In this document: positions 12,549-22,187 of the stretch, in pieces | How the letters are laid out: the number at the start of each line of letters is the position of its first letter | Position numbering within the stretch: position 1 is the stretch's first letter | NCBI GenBank assembly: GCA_018417955.1 | Contig: JACTVC010000001.1 | Location: 3,100,001-3,164,000 of the forward strand | Reading direction: 5' to 3' | Origin: Laccaria trichodermophora | Lineage: Eukaryota > Basidiomycota > Agaricomycetes > Agaricales > Hydnangiaceae | DNA: 64,000 nucleotides | Notes under the pieces: generated by a model | What the model was told of the DNA's origin: nothing | Database searches by the model: none | The model's input: the letters and a program-made list of their open reading frames with translations, nothing else | Program-made: the position numbers and the translations under genes

Positions 12549-14503
12549 ATGCCTGACGCGTCAGCAGTTTGCGCTGCGGCTGGTGGCCTCAGCAGGTAAG
12601 CAATCGCCGCGTTCATCTGTCGTTTTGACTGCTATCTAATTTTTTTCAACCAGTAACCCCGATATTTCGGGTATGTAACGCGATGTTCACTTCCTTCGTC
12701 AACCGTACTGACTGACCTTGTTGGAATTATCAGGTCCCGGAGTTCGGATTGCGCTCTATCTACAATCACTTCTATCAATCGTTCTGATCAGGTATTCACC
12801 AGCAGATGCGCCGGGCGCGTATTGGTGTATGACCTCCACTGCCTTATCCTTGGTCATTTCTGCTATTATAACGTCTATTCGACGGTCGATCTCGTTATTG
12901 GACGCGATTGTGGTTGTATACGGTACGTCGGTTCGCCCCCACCCCCCAATTTCACACTCATTTCAATTGTAACATTCTGCCAGTCCTCCTCCTTCCGATC
13001 CTAGCATCAGCATTCGGCATCTCCGAAATCATCTCAGCCTCCGAAAGCAAACACGCACTACGAAAAGTCCATTCACCCCTCCTCATCGTCGCCAACTGGA
13101 CACGTTCAGTCTTCACTTACTCTTTCGCCATATACGTCTGGGTCACAGCGCCTACATTCGGTTCAGGCCCACCAGAATGCAACACCGTTACTAAACTCAT
13201 ATTCTTCGGCGCGAGTCTGCCTGCGCTAGGGAGCGGAAGGGTGCTAAACCTCGTTGGGTGGGGATTGTTGACGATTTTGTTCTTGTATCGGTCCATTAGG
13301 GGTTTCGGGACGATTTGGCTTGCATTCAAGGCACTGTTTTCGCCTTCGGCGGGACAGACCTTGCTTAAACCTAAACGACCGGTTGAGAATGAGGTTCATC
13401 TTGAGGCGGTTGATACGTATAATTATGGGACGGGCGCTCGTACACATCGGTGAGTTTTGTACTTCACTCTGGTGAATTGCTCAAGCGCTAACTTGGGAAT
13501 AGGGAACGAGCTTATCGCCCTAGACAAGTCTTCCATGAAGTCTTGAAAGGCATGATCAACCAGATTCTCGGCTGGGCACCATCAGGAGAGGGAAGGTGGT
13601 ATAAAACATATGGACAAGCTATCTTGACGTGTTTGCTTGCTGGATGGGCAATTGCCATGACGGAACTTGAGCTCGTGTTGAATGATCAGACGAGTATCAA
13701 CAGTCAGTGGGGTTTTGGCCAGGTACATATATCGTCGCTTCTACGTTTAACAAAAATCACTTCTGCTAACCTTTATCACGGCTATGTAGGTTCTACCACT
13801 AGTCCTAACCATCGCCCCCCTCTTCTCCCTCTACGAAAACTTCCTGGCCCGTCAATCCGCCGGACCCCGTGAAGAATCTACACGAACCATCCGATTCTCA
13901 ATCCGCGACGCGAACGGGCTTCAGCGCCCCTCAACAGAACTCGACGGACTCCCCGAAGAGTACATAAGCCAACTCTCACCGGAAATAGTCGAAACCACTA
14001 AAGCCCCGTCCCCATTCGCCGTCATCACCATCGACGAGCGGGATATCTACGTCACTTACGACCAGCAGGACACGCACGACCCTGATTGGGAGGAGAGCTT
14101 CGATGTGGAGATTGGCGACCTCTCCACGGTCGTTGTTCGTATATTCGATTTGAAGTGCATGGATAGAGGGAGGCCGTCGTTGATTGGGTATACGACCCTC
14201 CTTCCGTTTTCTGTCCTCCCGCCGCCTGTGGGGCCTGTGACGCAGGCGGATGAACCGGAAGCGGCGCCTGTGGTTCATAAATTCCAGCTTGTGAGGGATG
14301 GAGTGACGTTGCCACATGAGTCTACGGTGTCCATCACGTTGTCTATGGATACGGATGGGCCGCTGCCGCCTCCCAAGCTTCCGCCGAGGTTCAAGGGTCT
14401 TAAAGAGACTAGACAGGATAGGAGGGTGGGGATCGTCAAGTTCCGCGGGAAGAGGATTGGGTCGAAGAAGACGACGAATACTGAAACTTATTGGTTGCCT
14501 TGA
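12549..14503 (+). CDS. Multi-pass membrane protein with C-terminal C2-like domain
   Basis: A spliced gene of about 530 codons. A coherent model starts at ATG 12549 (MPDASAVCAAAGG), passes two very short exons, and enters DISGPGVRIALYLQSLLSIV, a start seen in a large basidiomycete family of unassigned multi-pass membrane proteins. At least six hydrophobic segments follow, ending with VLPLVLTIAPLFSLYENFLA. The same exon then runs without a stop into a C2-like beta-sandwich: PFAVITIDERDIYVTYDQ, DPDWEESFDVEIGD, VVVRIFDLK. The aspartates of a calcium-binding C2 are only partly present. The protein ends basic (KFRGKRIGSKKT) at TGA 14501-14503. The function is unknown; membrane attachment with lipid or calcium sensing is inference. 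Confidence 0.72.
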
Positions 14504-14722
14504 TGTTGGACTCTGCTTTTTATTTGTTTCCCTTTTACGTTTGGTAAATTTGCTCATTGTATGGTTGTTGTTTAGGGAACTACTACTGTATATGCCTTGA
14601 TGCATGTACTTTTGATGTTGGACTCTGTTTTTCTCTTTGTCTTTTTACATATCGGTATTTCGCTCACTCTACTGTTGTTATTTAGGGAATTATTGTTGTA
14701 TACCCCGGCTTATAATATAATA
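14501..14722. repeat. 112-bp tandem duplication at the 3' end of the membrane/C2 gene
   Basis: TGATGTTGGACTCTG occurs at 14501 and 14613. The following T-rich sequence is repeated with substitutions, including TTTAGGGAA(C/T)TA. The first copy starts at the stop codon, so the repeat is confined to the presumed 3' UTR. Confidence 0.75.
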
Positions 14723-15387
14723 GATGTGTACCTTCATCAAGCGTCGAACTTGATTTGCTATCTCAAGTCTTCTTGGACTATTTTGTCACCCGGCTGCACT
14801 GCGTATCACCGCAAACGTCTATCAAGTCATCAGCCAAAGGGTTAACTTTAGTTGCACAGCGCCCCACCACGGACTCCAGTGACCGTCCCACATGACACCC
14901 AAGCCGGAAAAGATAGACGTGTAGAGGCTGATAAGTCGCTGATAGTTGGGTCATGTCCGACGAATAAATCCGTTGAATCTCCAAAGGGTTGAATGCATCC
15001 GCCGTCGACCATCGTATCAATCGTTCAAGTGAATATGCCAAGTGCCCAGTGTAGCTTGCTCTGTCCTGCCACTGGCCAGGTTGTTGACGATCACTGCCGC
15101 TGACGTCGGTCGTTCCGGTGATTGTAGGAAGTTCAATGTTGGCGAGGAGTGCGATTTCCGATCCTTTTCCGAGTACACAGCGGTCAAGTGATGTCGACCA
15201 GACAGGCGAAGCCAAAAGCAGGTCTATTTTGTTGTGCAGATGATATAACATCCAATATTCGACTTGGAGGGGGTATTTCCTGAAATAAGAGGTATGTGGT
15301 TTGAGTGCAAAATGAATTGACTATAGAGATGGAACGAACGTGAATCAGGTGGAAATAATGAACAATGTATGTACACTCGAAGTCCCC
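14723..15387. other. Intergenic spacer, includes 3' part of a segmental duplication
   Basis: No gene is supported. From about 15160 the sequence matches 23350-23580 (for example GGTCTATTTTG and ATTCGACTTGG), so the duplication that made the two membrane-protein genes extends past their stop codons. The minus-strand frame at 14778-15251 overlaps this and looks like chance. Confidence 0.5.
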
Positions 15388-16476
15388 TCAAGACCAGAAG
15401 GCATTGGAATGGTTGAAGTCGAAAAAGTCCCTGTGACGCCGTCTAATGGTGTCTAGATGCTCCAGTTCAGCGTTGATTTCCGGGTCATCTGAGTCCCCAC
15501 ACCTCCCGACGCAGTAGCATATCGAATAGATATGCCAATTGTCTGTCCAAGTCTCGCTCGACTTGGTGTATATCCACTCTACGCCGGACCCCATAACGAT
15601 CCAGAGTGGTGATAAGATGATGCCTATTGCGAGGAACACCATTGGGAGGAGAAAAATGACTCCTGGTCCCAATATTGCGCCGCCTAATGCGCCCGCACGT
15701 GTCGCGTGTAAGACATCCGTCCCTTGCAGGTCAAAATGATTGTGTTTAAGAATTGCGGCGCCAAGTGTGCCGGAAAGCGTGCCGACGAGAAGGGTAGCTA
15801 TAAAGGTGGCCCAAGATGGAGGTCTGCCGTTCTCGTCTTGCTTGTCCCCTATGACACAGTTGAGGGGAAGACAAATAACTGCTGCGGCGACGAGACTGCT
15901 CACTGCGCCTATTGTCGCTGCTACTCTGTTCGTGGTGAAGTGGGAAAGATGGGCCGTGCGTAGGATTCCGTTACCAATCAACCTGACGAGATCAGAGATG
16001 TATGGTTAGCACGAAATAAACAGGAATTGTACGAGAGATTTTGCCAACATCATCATTGCACCGTTGGCTGCTATGCTGCCAAAGGATAAACCAATCGACA
16101 AGCTGTGTTCAAAAGGTTAAGCCGTGGAGACGGATCCACAGCGACGACTTACGCGAATAGTAAGGCCACACCGATCCCCGCTAGCACAATGAGAAAGACG
16201 CGTAAAAGTCCTGAGAAAATCTTGTTCACGATCCTCAGAACCTTCAAATACCCATGTCGAAAACTGCCTGCTTTCCTTTGCCGTTGTCGAGGAGCTGCAT
16301 CATTCTGCTGAACGCCAAGTGTAACGAGTGGCAACACTTCTTGCGCTGATTGCTCCTTGGTTGTGAAAGAGGTGACAGAATCCTGGACAGTTGCCTCCGG
16401 AGTCCACGACTTGCTCGACTGTGGGCTCGGCGGTCGCTGCCGCTGGTTGAGTCGTGACCAGGATTTGTTTAGACAT
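15388..16476 (-). pseudogene. Membrane protein paralogue, copy 1, frameshifted near the N-terminus
   Basis: Close paralogue of the gene at 23580-24634. The start MSKQILVTTQPAAATAEPTVEQ matches copy 2. Between CAAGTC and AGGCAAC, however, copy 1 has 11 nt where copy 2 has 4, a net 7-nt insertion that throws the reading frame off before the membrane segments. Downstream everything is still readable: VNKIFSGLLRVFLIVLAGIG, then after short introns LIGNGILRTAHLSHFTTNRV, glycine-rich hydrophobic helices (GALGGAILGPGVIFLLP), and a C-terminal VEWIYTKSSETWTDN with Cys pairs. It is either a recent pseudogene or starts at an internal Met (MLPLVTLGVQQ, 16337). The function of the family is unknown. Confidence 0.7.
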
Positions 16477-16659
16477 GGCCTCGTCGTGTAACACTGTAAG
16501 CAAGGACGCGTTGGAGGCCTTCAACTTTCAACCTTTCCTTTGTCATTCCGAAGGCACAAGCCCAGGAGACACATTAATTGCGGAAATAGCCGCTCATACT
16601 ATTAGGGAAATTCACACGACTTGCTGTCTGAACTCACGTGGATCTCCATTTCATCACAA

Positions 16660-16697
16660 GCCCGCCTAGCTCAATCGGATAGAGCGTCAGACTCTTA
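16660..16697 (+). tRNA. 5' half of a tRNA-Lys(CUU)-like gene, incomplete
   Basis: GCCCGCC (acceptor strand), TA, then GCTC-AATCGGATA-GAGC (D arm and A box), G, TCAGA and the loop CTCTTA with anticodon CTT, as in a tRNA-Lys. After 16697 the sequence departs from a tRNA: there is no anticodon 3' stem or T arm, and a run of G follows. It is a fragment or pseudogene. A matching 3' half lies at 22966-22998, beyond the retrotransposon. Confidence 0.55.
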
Positions 16698-16802
16698 TCT
16701 AGGCGGTGAATCTAACCATCGGGGGGGGGGGGAGTGAGGTCGACTGCCTGTATCAAGAAACGCACGATTTGTTTTAGCGTATGAGCAAACCCATGGGCCG
16801 CA

Positions 16803-16900
16803 GACCTCTGCTGCGCTAGATCAATCCAGGGTTTAGCGGCAACAGGAGTCCGCCGTGGCGGGCTCCACATTTTGATTGGGTGACGGAGCGGAAAGAGCTA
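16803..16900 (-). repeat. Split direct repeat B2 (3' terminus of the Ngaro-like element)
   Basis: 98 bp identical to 17540-17637 (starting GACCTCTGCTGCGCTAG and ending GGAAAGAGCTA). Its left end is the element boundary. Confidence 0.88.
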
Positions 16901-16972
16901 ACTAATACAACTACTGTACACTATTTTAGTTTTCAATAACATTATGAGAAGAAATAGGGATGAGGTGGGTGG

Positions 16973-17541
16973 GCGACGAAAAAAGGGTTGAAAGTCTGAA
17001 TTTCAACCATTGGAAGGTCAGAATCCGTGCAATATGGCGACGCCAGGGGATGCCTTACTGTATGAGAGTCACGAAGAATCGGAAATTATTGGCGAGGCCA
17101 ATAAATTATTGCGTGACTGTACAGTGAAGGCAGATCAGATAATGGATGTCTGAACCTTGAAAGCGATAACTCACGCTAGAATAGTGATTAACTGAAATGT
17201 AGAGAAACGAGGCGAAGCCTCTGACAATCACTATTCTGCATGCGAGAGTTGTCAGCCCAACAAACGATTGAGACTGTAGAAGGGCTTACCGTGTTGCAGA
17301 AAAGGTGGTTGTCGGAGACAAGAAGCAACACGGTTGAAACGTCTCACGAAACACCTCACGTGCCAACACTTATCTAACACCGGCATCCGCTAAATCGATA
17401 GCACCGAGTGAAGAATGGCACGTGAAAGCATTTGTGAAGATTTCGAGCGGAGCTCTGGACGGCGGGGCCGAGATGGAAGGATCGTAAGGCGCAGAGGCCT
17501 ACGAAAAAGCTCCTTACCCTCGGAACCCGCTTTTACGACGA
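16973..17541 (-). repeat. Split direct repeat A2 with three intron-like segments
   Basis: About 569 bp matching the right-end repeat at 22188-22747. On the sense (minus) strand it holds three GT-AG introns at 17236-17289, 17117-17174 and 16996-17058, inferred because a partial repeat at 22015-22187 lacks exactly these. The exons contain inverted repeats such as TTATTGGC/GCCAATAA and AGAATAGTGATT/AATCACTATTCT. Confidence 0.9.
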
Positions 17542-17637
17542 CCTCTGCTGCGCTAGATCAATCCAGGGTTTAGCGGCAACAGGAGTCCGCCGTGGCGGGC
17601 TCCACATTTTGATTGGGTGACGGAGCGGAAAGAGCTA
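17540..17637 (-). repeat. Split direct repeat B1
   Basis: 98 bp identical to B2 at 16803-16900. It abuts A2, sharing the dinucleotide GA at the joint, and lies 3' of the recombinase ORF. Confidence 0.88.
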
Positions 17638-17728
17638 TAAAGGTCCTGAGGATGATGTGTGTGGGGGATGGTGGTGGTGAGAGAAGATGGAAGCGACGTT
17701 GGGATGAGAATAAGTAGACAAGGGAAAG

Positions 17729-18739
17729 TTAACGGATTAAGAGCCGGCGCAAGGCAGCAAGCTGGAGCTCAGCGCGCACGGTTGGATTGTCACGAACATA
17801 AATTTTCCAGGCAGATGATGACCAGCGACCAAGGGCCTGGATAACATCTTCAGACAGGCCCAGGCTGGCATACCAGGTAGCAGCTCCAGCTCTTGGTGAA
17901 TGGCCACCGAAAGAGTGATCGAGAACAGCAAAAAACTTAGCGTCAAACCAGGATCGAGTAGGATGCCTCCCATCTTTACGAAGAAAGAGTGCTGGACTCG
18001 AGCCATGTAGATGGTCACGAAGTGATGTGTACTCCATTAATAAGGAGACAGGGTCAGCAACTTCCTGCTTGCTGAAAAGGATGTCCGTCCCACGGTAGAA
18101 TGGGTCAGCCTTGTGATAAGGCAGACGATACTGTGCATGGCCTTCCCAGAACTGAAGAGAGGCGCGTTTGATGACCTTTTTCCAGTTGAACAGAGACCGT
18201 TCATTCTTCTGGACCAACTCACCCGACCGATGGCACGCATAGAAGCAACAGGCGAGGATAGTAATAAAAAGGAGGTCATCATAAGAGCCACTTTCACGTG
18301 CAACATGTAAGAATTTCGCAAGGTGGTCCATGCGAAGGGGAAGTTTTCGGCAGACAGGATCAGCACGGACCTTCTTTGAACCACGAATAGCAGATTTGAC
18401 AAGAGGGTGAGCATGATTTTTATCAAAATCTGGATAAATGTCATTAAGAAAGTGTCGAACACCTGTGAGATATTTTGGGCCAGATGCAATGAACTGGGAA
18501 GTGTAAGCAATATAACGAGATAAGGTTTGTGGTGTGGGGTCCAATGGTAAGGCATGAGTTATGCAAAAGCGTAAGTAGTCCCGAGCACCAGTTGCGTAGC
18601 CATTGATAGTAGATTTCTCAATAGCGTTGACCTGCAGATATAAAGTCCGTTTATCAAGATCTGACAGGTCCATGCGAGGGCGAGCACGAGAAAGAACATT
18701 CCCATGCCTGCCCAATGCGTTCAAAAGGACTCCCTCCAT
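17729..18739 (-). CDS. Tyrosine recombinase of the Ngaro-like element
   Basis: 336-codon intact ORF. It has an N-terminal core-binding region (STINGYATGARDYLRFC, LSRYIAYTSQFIASGPKYLT) and a C-terminal catalytic domain. The catalytic set is visible: Arg in CHRSGEL, the H-x-x-R box in GGHSPRAGAATW, Trp in LGRWSSSAW, and the nucleophile Tyr in KIYVRD. The enzyme would insert a circular or linear cDNA through strand exchange instead of an integrase, which explains the absence of LTRs and of target duplications. Its start overlaps the end of the RT-RNase H ORF by 19 nt in another frame, suggesting coupled translation or internal initiation. It shows no frame damage. Confidence 0.92.
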   Translation of the reverse strand: MEGVLLNALGRHGNVLSRARPRMDLSDLDKRTLYLQVNAIEKSTINGYATGARDYLRFCITHALPLDPTPQTLSRYIAYTSQFIASGPKYLTGVRHFLNDIYPDFDKNHAHPLVKSAIRGSKKVRADPVCRKLPLRMDHLAKFLHVARESGSYDDLLFITILACCFYACHRSGELVQKNERSLFNWKKVIKRASLQFWEGHAQYRLPYHKADPFYRGTDILFSKQEVADPVSLLMEYTSLRDHLHGSSPALFLRKDGRHPTRSWFDAKFFAVLDHSFGGHSPRAGAATWYASLGLSEDVIQALGRWSSSAWKIYVRDNPTVRAELQLAALRRLLIR

Positions 18740-20883
18740 CGCGCCGGCAAAAGGTCTCTCGGAGGAGTAAATAAGCGGACGCGGTCGGCAGGGAATTTTC
18801 GCCGGTACTCATCGAGTAGGAGGCGAGAAAGGAGATCAGCACGGATATTCTCCTTACCTGGGATATGGCGGACACGAAGGTCCAAGCCTGAAGCCAGGAT
18901 AACTTCAGAAATAGCACTTAAGGGAGCGTTATGCAAGGCGGTAGATGCATTGAGTGAGTTGAGGATTCCAACTGCATCGAGGCTATCAGTCCACAGGAGA
19001 AGACGATGAGGAGGTTTGGGGAAGGAGGCAACATGATGGATAGCTGATAAAATTGCAACCAGTTCCAAAAAGAAGATGTCGATAGATATGGTAGACGGAC
19101 ACGGTTGAAGCTGATAAACAAATCCGTTGCCGGCATAGTAGAAGCTCAGGGCGAGTTTCAAACTAGCATCTGTCCAAAGAACCATATCCGCACCTTCATC
19201 ATCCCACTGCATGCTGTCGACAAACCGAACACCAATAGATCTTGGAATGACATCTCGCAGCCAGGTAAGGTCCTCACGTACATCACGATTGATGAAGATG
19301 CGACTGCCAGAAAATTGTTTACCACTCATCTTCCGGTACAAAGCAGAGAGAGCAGGCCGTCCCCAAGGGAGGACATTCAGGACCCAGTTGAGATGTCCTC
19401 CCAACCGCTGCCAGTCTCGAAGGATAGGACAGCGGTCAGGGTGTGCTAAAAACTCATCAACTCGGGCAATGATATCCTGGATGGAATCCGAAGTGAGTGA
19501 GATGCTACCGCGATTGGCATCAACCCAAAATCCAATGATCTTGAGACATTCGCCATGCTCCTGTTTCTTATTCTCAAAGGGGCACGAGATGAACTCCCAA
19601 AATATCAGGAGCTGAACTTGTCGCTTTGGTCGAAGCATCCCATGAAAGAAAATGAGGTTGTCGGCATAATCCCAACCGAAAAAATCATCCATGAAAACCA
19701 GGAGGCCGAGGATGCCAAGTTTGCGAACTGCAATCCAGCAGAGCAATCCTGATATAGAACACCATATACGAGGTGAGGCCCTGTTCCCAAATACAAGTCG
19801 TCGGACAATGTGAAGGAGTCCATCAACATTAACAACCTGCCGAAGTTGCCAGAGAGGGTGGGCAGGTAAGTTGAGAAAGGCAGAGGCAACATCGGATTTA
19901 TATACAACTAGGGGACGACCACCAGCATTCTGCAATGCATGGTGCAAAATCTGCCCAAAGGGATGCATATCGTCGTAGCGGACCCTCGCTTCAGATCTTG
20001 GGATTCCCTCATTGAGGCCTGAAGCGGTATGATCTGTGATGACTCGGGGCTTTGGTTTCTGCCATGAAACGAACATCGGTGACATTTTCATCCCTGCCAA
20101 TAGATTTGAGATAGGAAGGGTTGGTGACCAGTGATCAGCCGCCAGCTCATTGTCCCGGAAGGCTCGAATGGTATCCAGGTCCTCCTCCTCAGAAGCGAAA
20201 TTATCAACAAAGGATTGCTCCTCAGTTTTCCATTCACTTTCGTCAAAGGGCCAAAAACCTTCTCGCAAGCCTTTCATGACAGAGGCGACAAATGGTTGGT
20301 TAGGGTGATCACATAACAAGGCTTCCAAACGATCAACATTAAAGGGAGTGTCAACTTTTATATAATCCCTCATGGCCCACAAGGAGGATTGGATGTGTGG
20401 GTTCTCCAAAAGGTGAACAGGAGGTGAAGGTAAAGGTGCAGCCGTCTCAGTAGATAAGGCTGCAGGAGAAAAAGAATCTGATGAAGAGTTTGACCAAACA
20501 AATCCACGACGAAAGCGGGGCGCATCCAATGGGACATCAGCCTTCCGCTTCGAAGAAAGTTTAGTGAAGGTCCTAGGACCTTCCGCCGCTCGGTCTGCTA
20601 CTTTCTGTGCCTCCAGTGTGATTGTCTTTTCGGCGGCGAGCCTGGAGTTGAGTAAGGCATCCGCCGACATCTTTGGCGGGGTGTTGTCCGCCACACTCAC
20701 TGCAGATACCATGCTTACGCCTATTCGGACAAGGATCTGAGTTGCAGAGGCCGAGGTTCCAGTTATGGCAAGGCGTGGTAGGTCTCTTAGCCCGAGAAGA
20801 TCCCCCACCATCCAAAGAACGCTTCTGGCTGCCTTGCGAGCTTGCTCGGTAAAGTTGGGATAGAATCGATAAATGTGATTCAT
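18721..20883 (-). CDS. Reverse transcriptase and RNase H of the Ngaro-like element
   Basis: 720-codon ORF. The first hundred or so codons overlap the Gag-like ORF in another frame and may not be translated; the RT part is clear from about residue 250 (WQKPKPRVITDHTASGLNEG). The catalytic RT box reads VFMDDFFG, an FxDD variant of YxDD. RNase H follows at about residues 570-690 with WTDASLK, FFLELVAILSAIHH and LLLWTDSLDAVG, and HIPGKENIRADLLSR fits the RNase H C-terminal motif. The order RT-RH without a DDE integrase, followed by a tyrosine recombinase, defines the DIRS/Ngaro order. The start codon used is uncertain. Confidence 0.9.
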   Translation of the reverse strand: MNHIYRFYPNFTEQARKAARSVLWMVGDLLGLRDLPRLAITGTSASATQILVRIGVSMVSAVSVADNTPPKMSADALLNSRLAAEKTITLEAQKVADRAAEGPRTFTKLSSKRKADVPLDAPRFRRGFVWSNSSSDSFSPAALSTETAAPLPSPPVHLLENPHIQSSLWAMRDYIKVDTPFNVDRLEALLCDHPNQPFVASVMKGLREGFWPFDESEWKTEEQSFVDNFASEEEDLDTIRAFRDNELAADHWSPTLPISNLLAGMKMSPMFVSWQKPKPRVITDHTASGLNEGIPRSEARVRYDDMHPFGQILHHALQNAGGRPLVVYKSDVASAFLNLPAHPLWQLRQVVNVDGLLHIVRRLVFGNRASPRIWCSISGLLCWIAVRKLGILGLLVFMDDFFGWDYADNLIFFHGMLRPKRQVQLLIFWEFISCPFENKKQEHGECLKIIGFWVDANRGSISLTSDSIQDIIARVDEFLAHPDRCPILRDWQRLGGHLNWVLNVLPWGRPALSALYRKMSGKQFSGSRIFINRDVREDLTWLRDVIPRSIGVRFVDSMQWDDEGADMVLWTDASLKLALSFYYAGNGFVYQLQPCPSTISIDIFFLELVAILSAIHHVASFPKPPHRLLLWTDSLDAVGILNSLNASTALHNAPLSAISEVILASGLDLRVRHIPGKENIRADLLSRLLLDEYRRKFPADRVRLFTPPRDLLPARWRESF

Positions 20884-21973
20884 TTTTATCGTCCATCCGA
20901 AATGGGGACTTCACATACCGCTGACGTGTCTCAACGTCGAACTGAATACCCGAAAGAGGGTTGTGAGGCGCCGCACGGAAAATGGAGCAAACCATTCGCT
21001 CATATTCCCCCAGTTCGTCTTGGCGATGCGGGTACAATAGAAGTACCCCAGTCTTCCATGATCCAAAGACCCGAAGCCAGTCAGCCTCATTGCGAAGAGG
21101 TTTCTTAGTGCTAAAATGATCCTTTCTAACAAGAGCATAGCCATCCCCAAAGTCCTTCGGGTCATCGTTATGGTCATACCCTGGTTCCATTGATGCAAAA
21201 AGTTTCTCGAAGTCGACGTAGTGATCTTGGACAATTGGCTTCCAAATTGAGCGGGGGAGCGGTTGAGCCAATGACTGACTTTGGAGGAGACTGACGATGG
21301 GATCGAGGGCATCTTTCCCCATGAAACTGTTCCGCAATTTCCACGTCTCTTCAAGGTGAGGGTCTTTGATCGCGTTCGCCGTGAGATGATGAAGGTGTGG
21401 TGCAGCGTCAAGAACTGAGGACGGAATTGATGAGCCTGAAGGCTTGTCTCCACCTCCGAAAAGATTGAGGAGGTCAGACGTGAGGAATCCCCCTCCACGC
21501 TCACTAGACCCCAAAGGCATACTCCTCTGAAGCTTGGCCTCGAGAATCTTCCAAGCCGCAGCATCGACTGCTTCGCGACGGGAAGTAGCCTGTTCTTCTG
21601 CAGCTCGTTCGAGAATCTCCTGTCGGCGTAGACGGAAATCGGCTCGTCCCTCCTCGTCGAGGCCTTCAGGAGTTCTTTCCCTATCGGGCTCCCCTTCTCC
21701 TTCGTTCTCTCGCCTCTCCCCAACGTTTTCGTTCGCCCGCTGTGCAAACTGGTCGACATACCCCTCCGCTTCGACTCCAGTAGCCCCAGCCTCCCTAAGT
21801 AGCCGCACGAAACCTCCGGCGTCCACGCGGGCTTTGAGGGCGTCGTCGACGACTTTCTGAAACCTCTCGGCCCGAGCCCGGATAGCTTCCAGCTCATCCT
21901 CATCCGGGGTTGGGGCCCGATCACGAGGAGCAGGTTGGGTCTCAGCATTGGGGCCTTGTCTCTGATCTGTCAT
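20573..21973 (-). CDS. Gag-like ORF of the Ngaro-like element
   Basis: 466 codons starting at ATG 21973. The N-terminal half is acidic, Arg/Glu-rich and probably helical (ERFQKVVDDALKARVDAGG), followed by a globular central part. Near the C-terminus a Cys/His cluster (CHNWNLGLC, CPNRRKHGICSECGGQH) is a likely nucleic-acid-binding knuckle. It overlaps the RT ORF by 311 nt. The position upstream of RT and the Cys-rich tail support a nucleocapsid role. The spliced leader tract (22015-22187) lies about 40 nt upstream of this start codon in the sense direction. Confidence 0.78.
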   Translation of the reverse strand: MTDQRQGPNAETQPAPRDRAPTPDEDELEAIRARAERFQKVVDDALKARVDAGGFVRLLREAGATGVEAEGYVDQFAQRANENVGERRENEGEGEPDRERTPEGLDEEGRADFRLRRQEILERAAEEQATSRREAVDAAAWKILEAKLQRSMPLGSSERGGGFLTSDLLNLFGGGDKPSGSSIPSSVLDAAPHLHHLTANAIKDPHLEETWKLRNSFMGKDALDPIVSLLQSQSLAQPLPRSIWKPIVQDHYVDFEKLFASMEPGYDHNDDPKDFGDGYALVRKDHFSTKKPLRNEADWLRVFGSWKTGVLLLYPHRQDELGEYERMVCSIFRAAPHNPLSGIQFDVETRQRYVKSPFRMDDKNESHLSILSQLYRASSQGSQKRSLDGGGSSRAKRPTTPCHNWNLGLCNSDPCPNRRKHGICSECGGQHPAKDVGGCLTQLQARRRKDNHTGGTESSRPSGGRS

Positions 21974-22014
21974 CTAATGAGACCTAGATGTGGCAACTGG
22001 AGGTTGACGAGAAG

Positions 22015-22187
22015 ACGACGAAAAAAGGGTTGAAAGTTGTATGAGAGTCACGAAGAATCGGAAATTATTGGCAAGGCCAATAAATTATTGCGTGAGCTAG
22101 AATAGTGATTAACTGAAATGTAGAGAAACGAGGCGAAGCCTCTGACAATCACTATTCGTGTTGCAGAAAAGGTGGTTGTCGGAGACA
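22015..22187 (-). repeat. Spliced (intron-free) partial copy of repeat A
   Basis: In sense, this tract reads exon to exon with joints at 22157/22156, 22096/22095 and 22038/22037. Each joint equals the full copy after removal of a segment that begins GTAAG or GTGAG and ends CAG. All three joints are base-exact. It starts within the first exon (GTCTCCGACAACC) right after the TTTT of the full copy, consistent with a template switch during cDNA synthesis. Confidence 0.9.

Noticed and set aside
14778..15251. 157-codon minus-strand open frame
   Set aside because: It overlaps the 3' flank of the membrane-protein duplication, and its paralogous sequence near 23350 is not open in the same frame, so it is not a gene.
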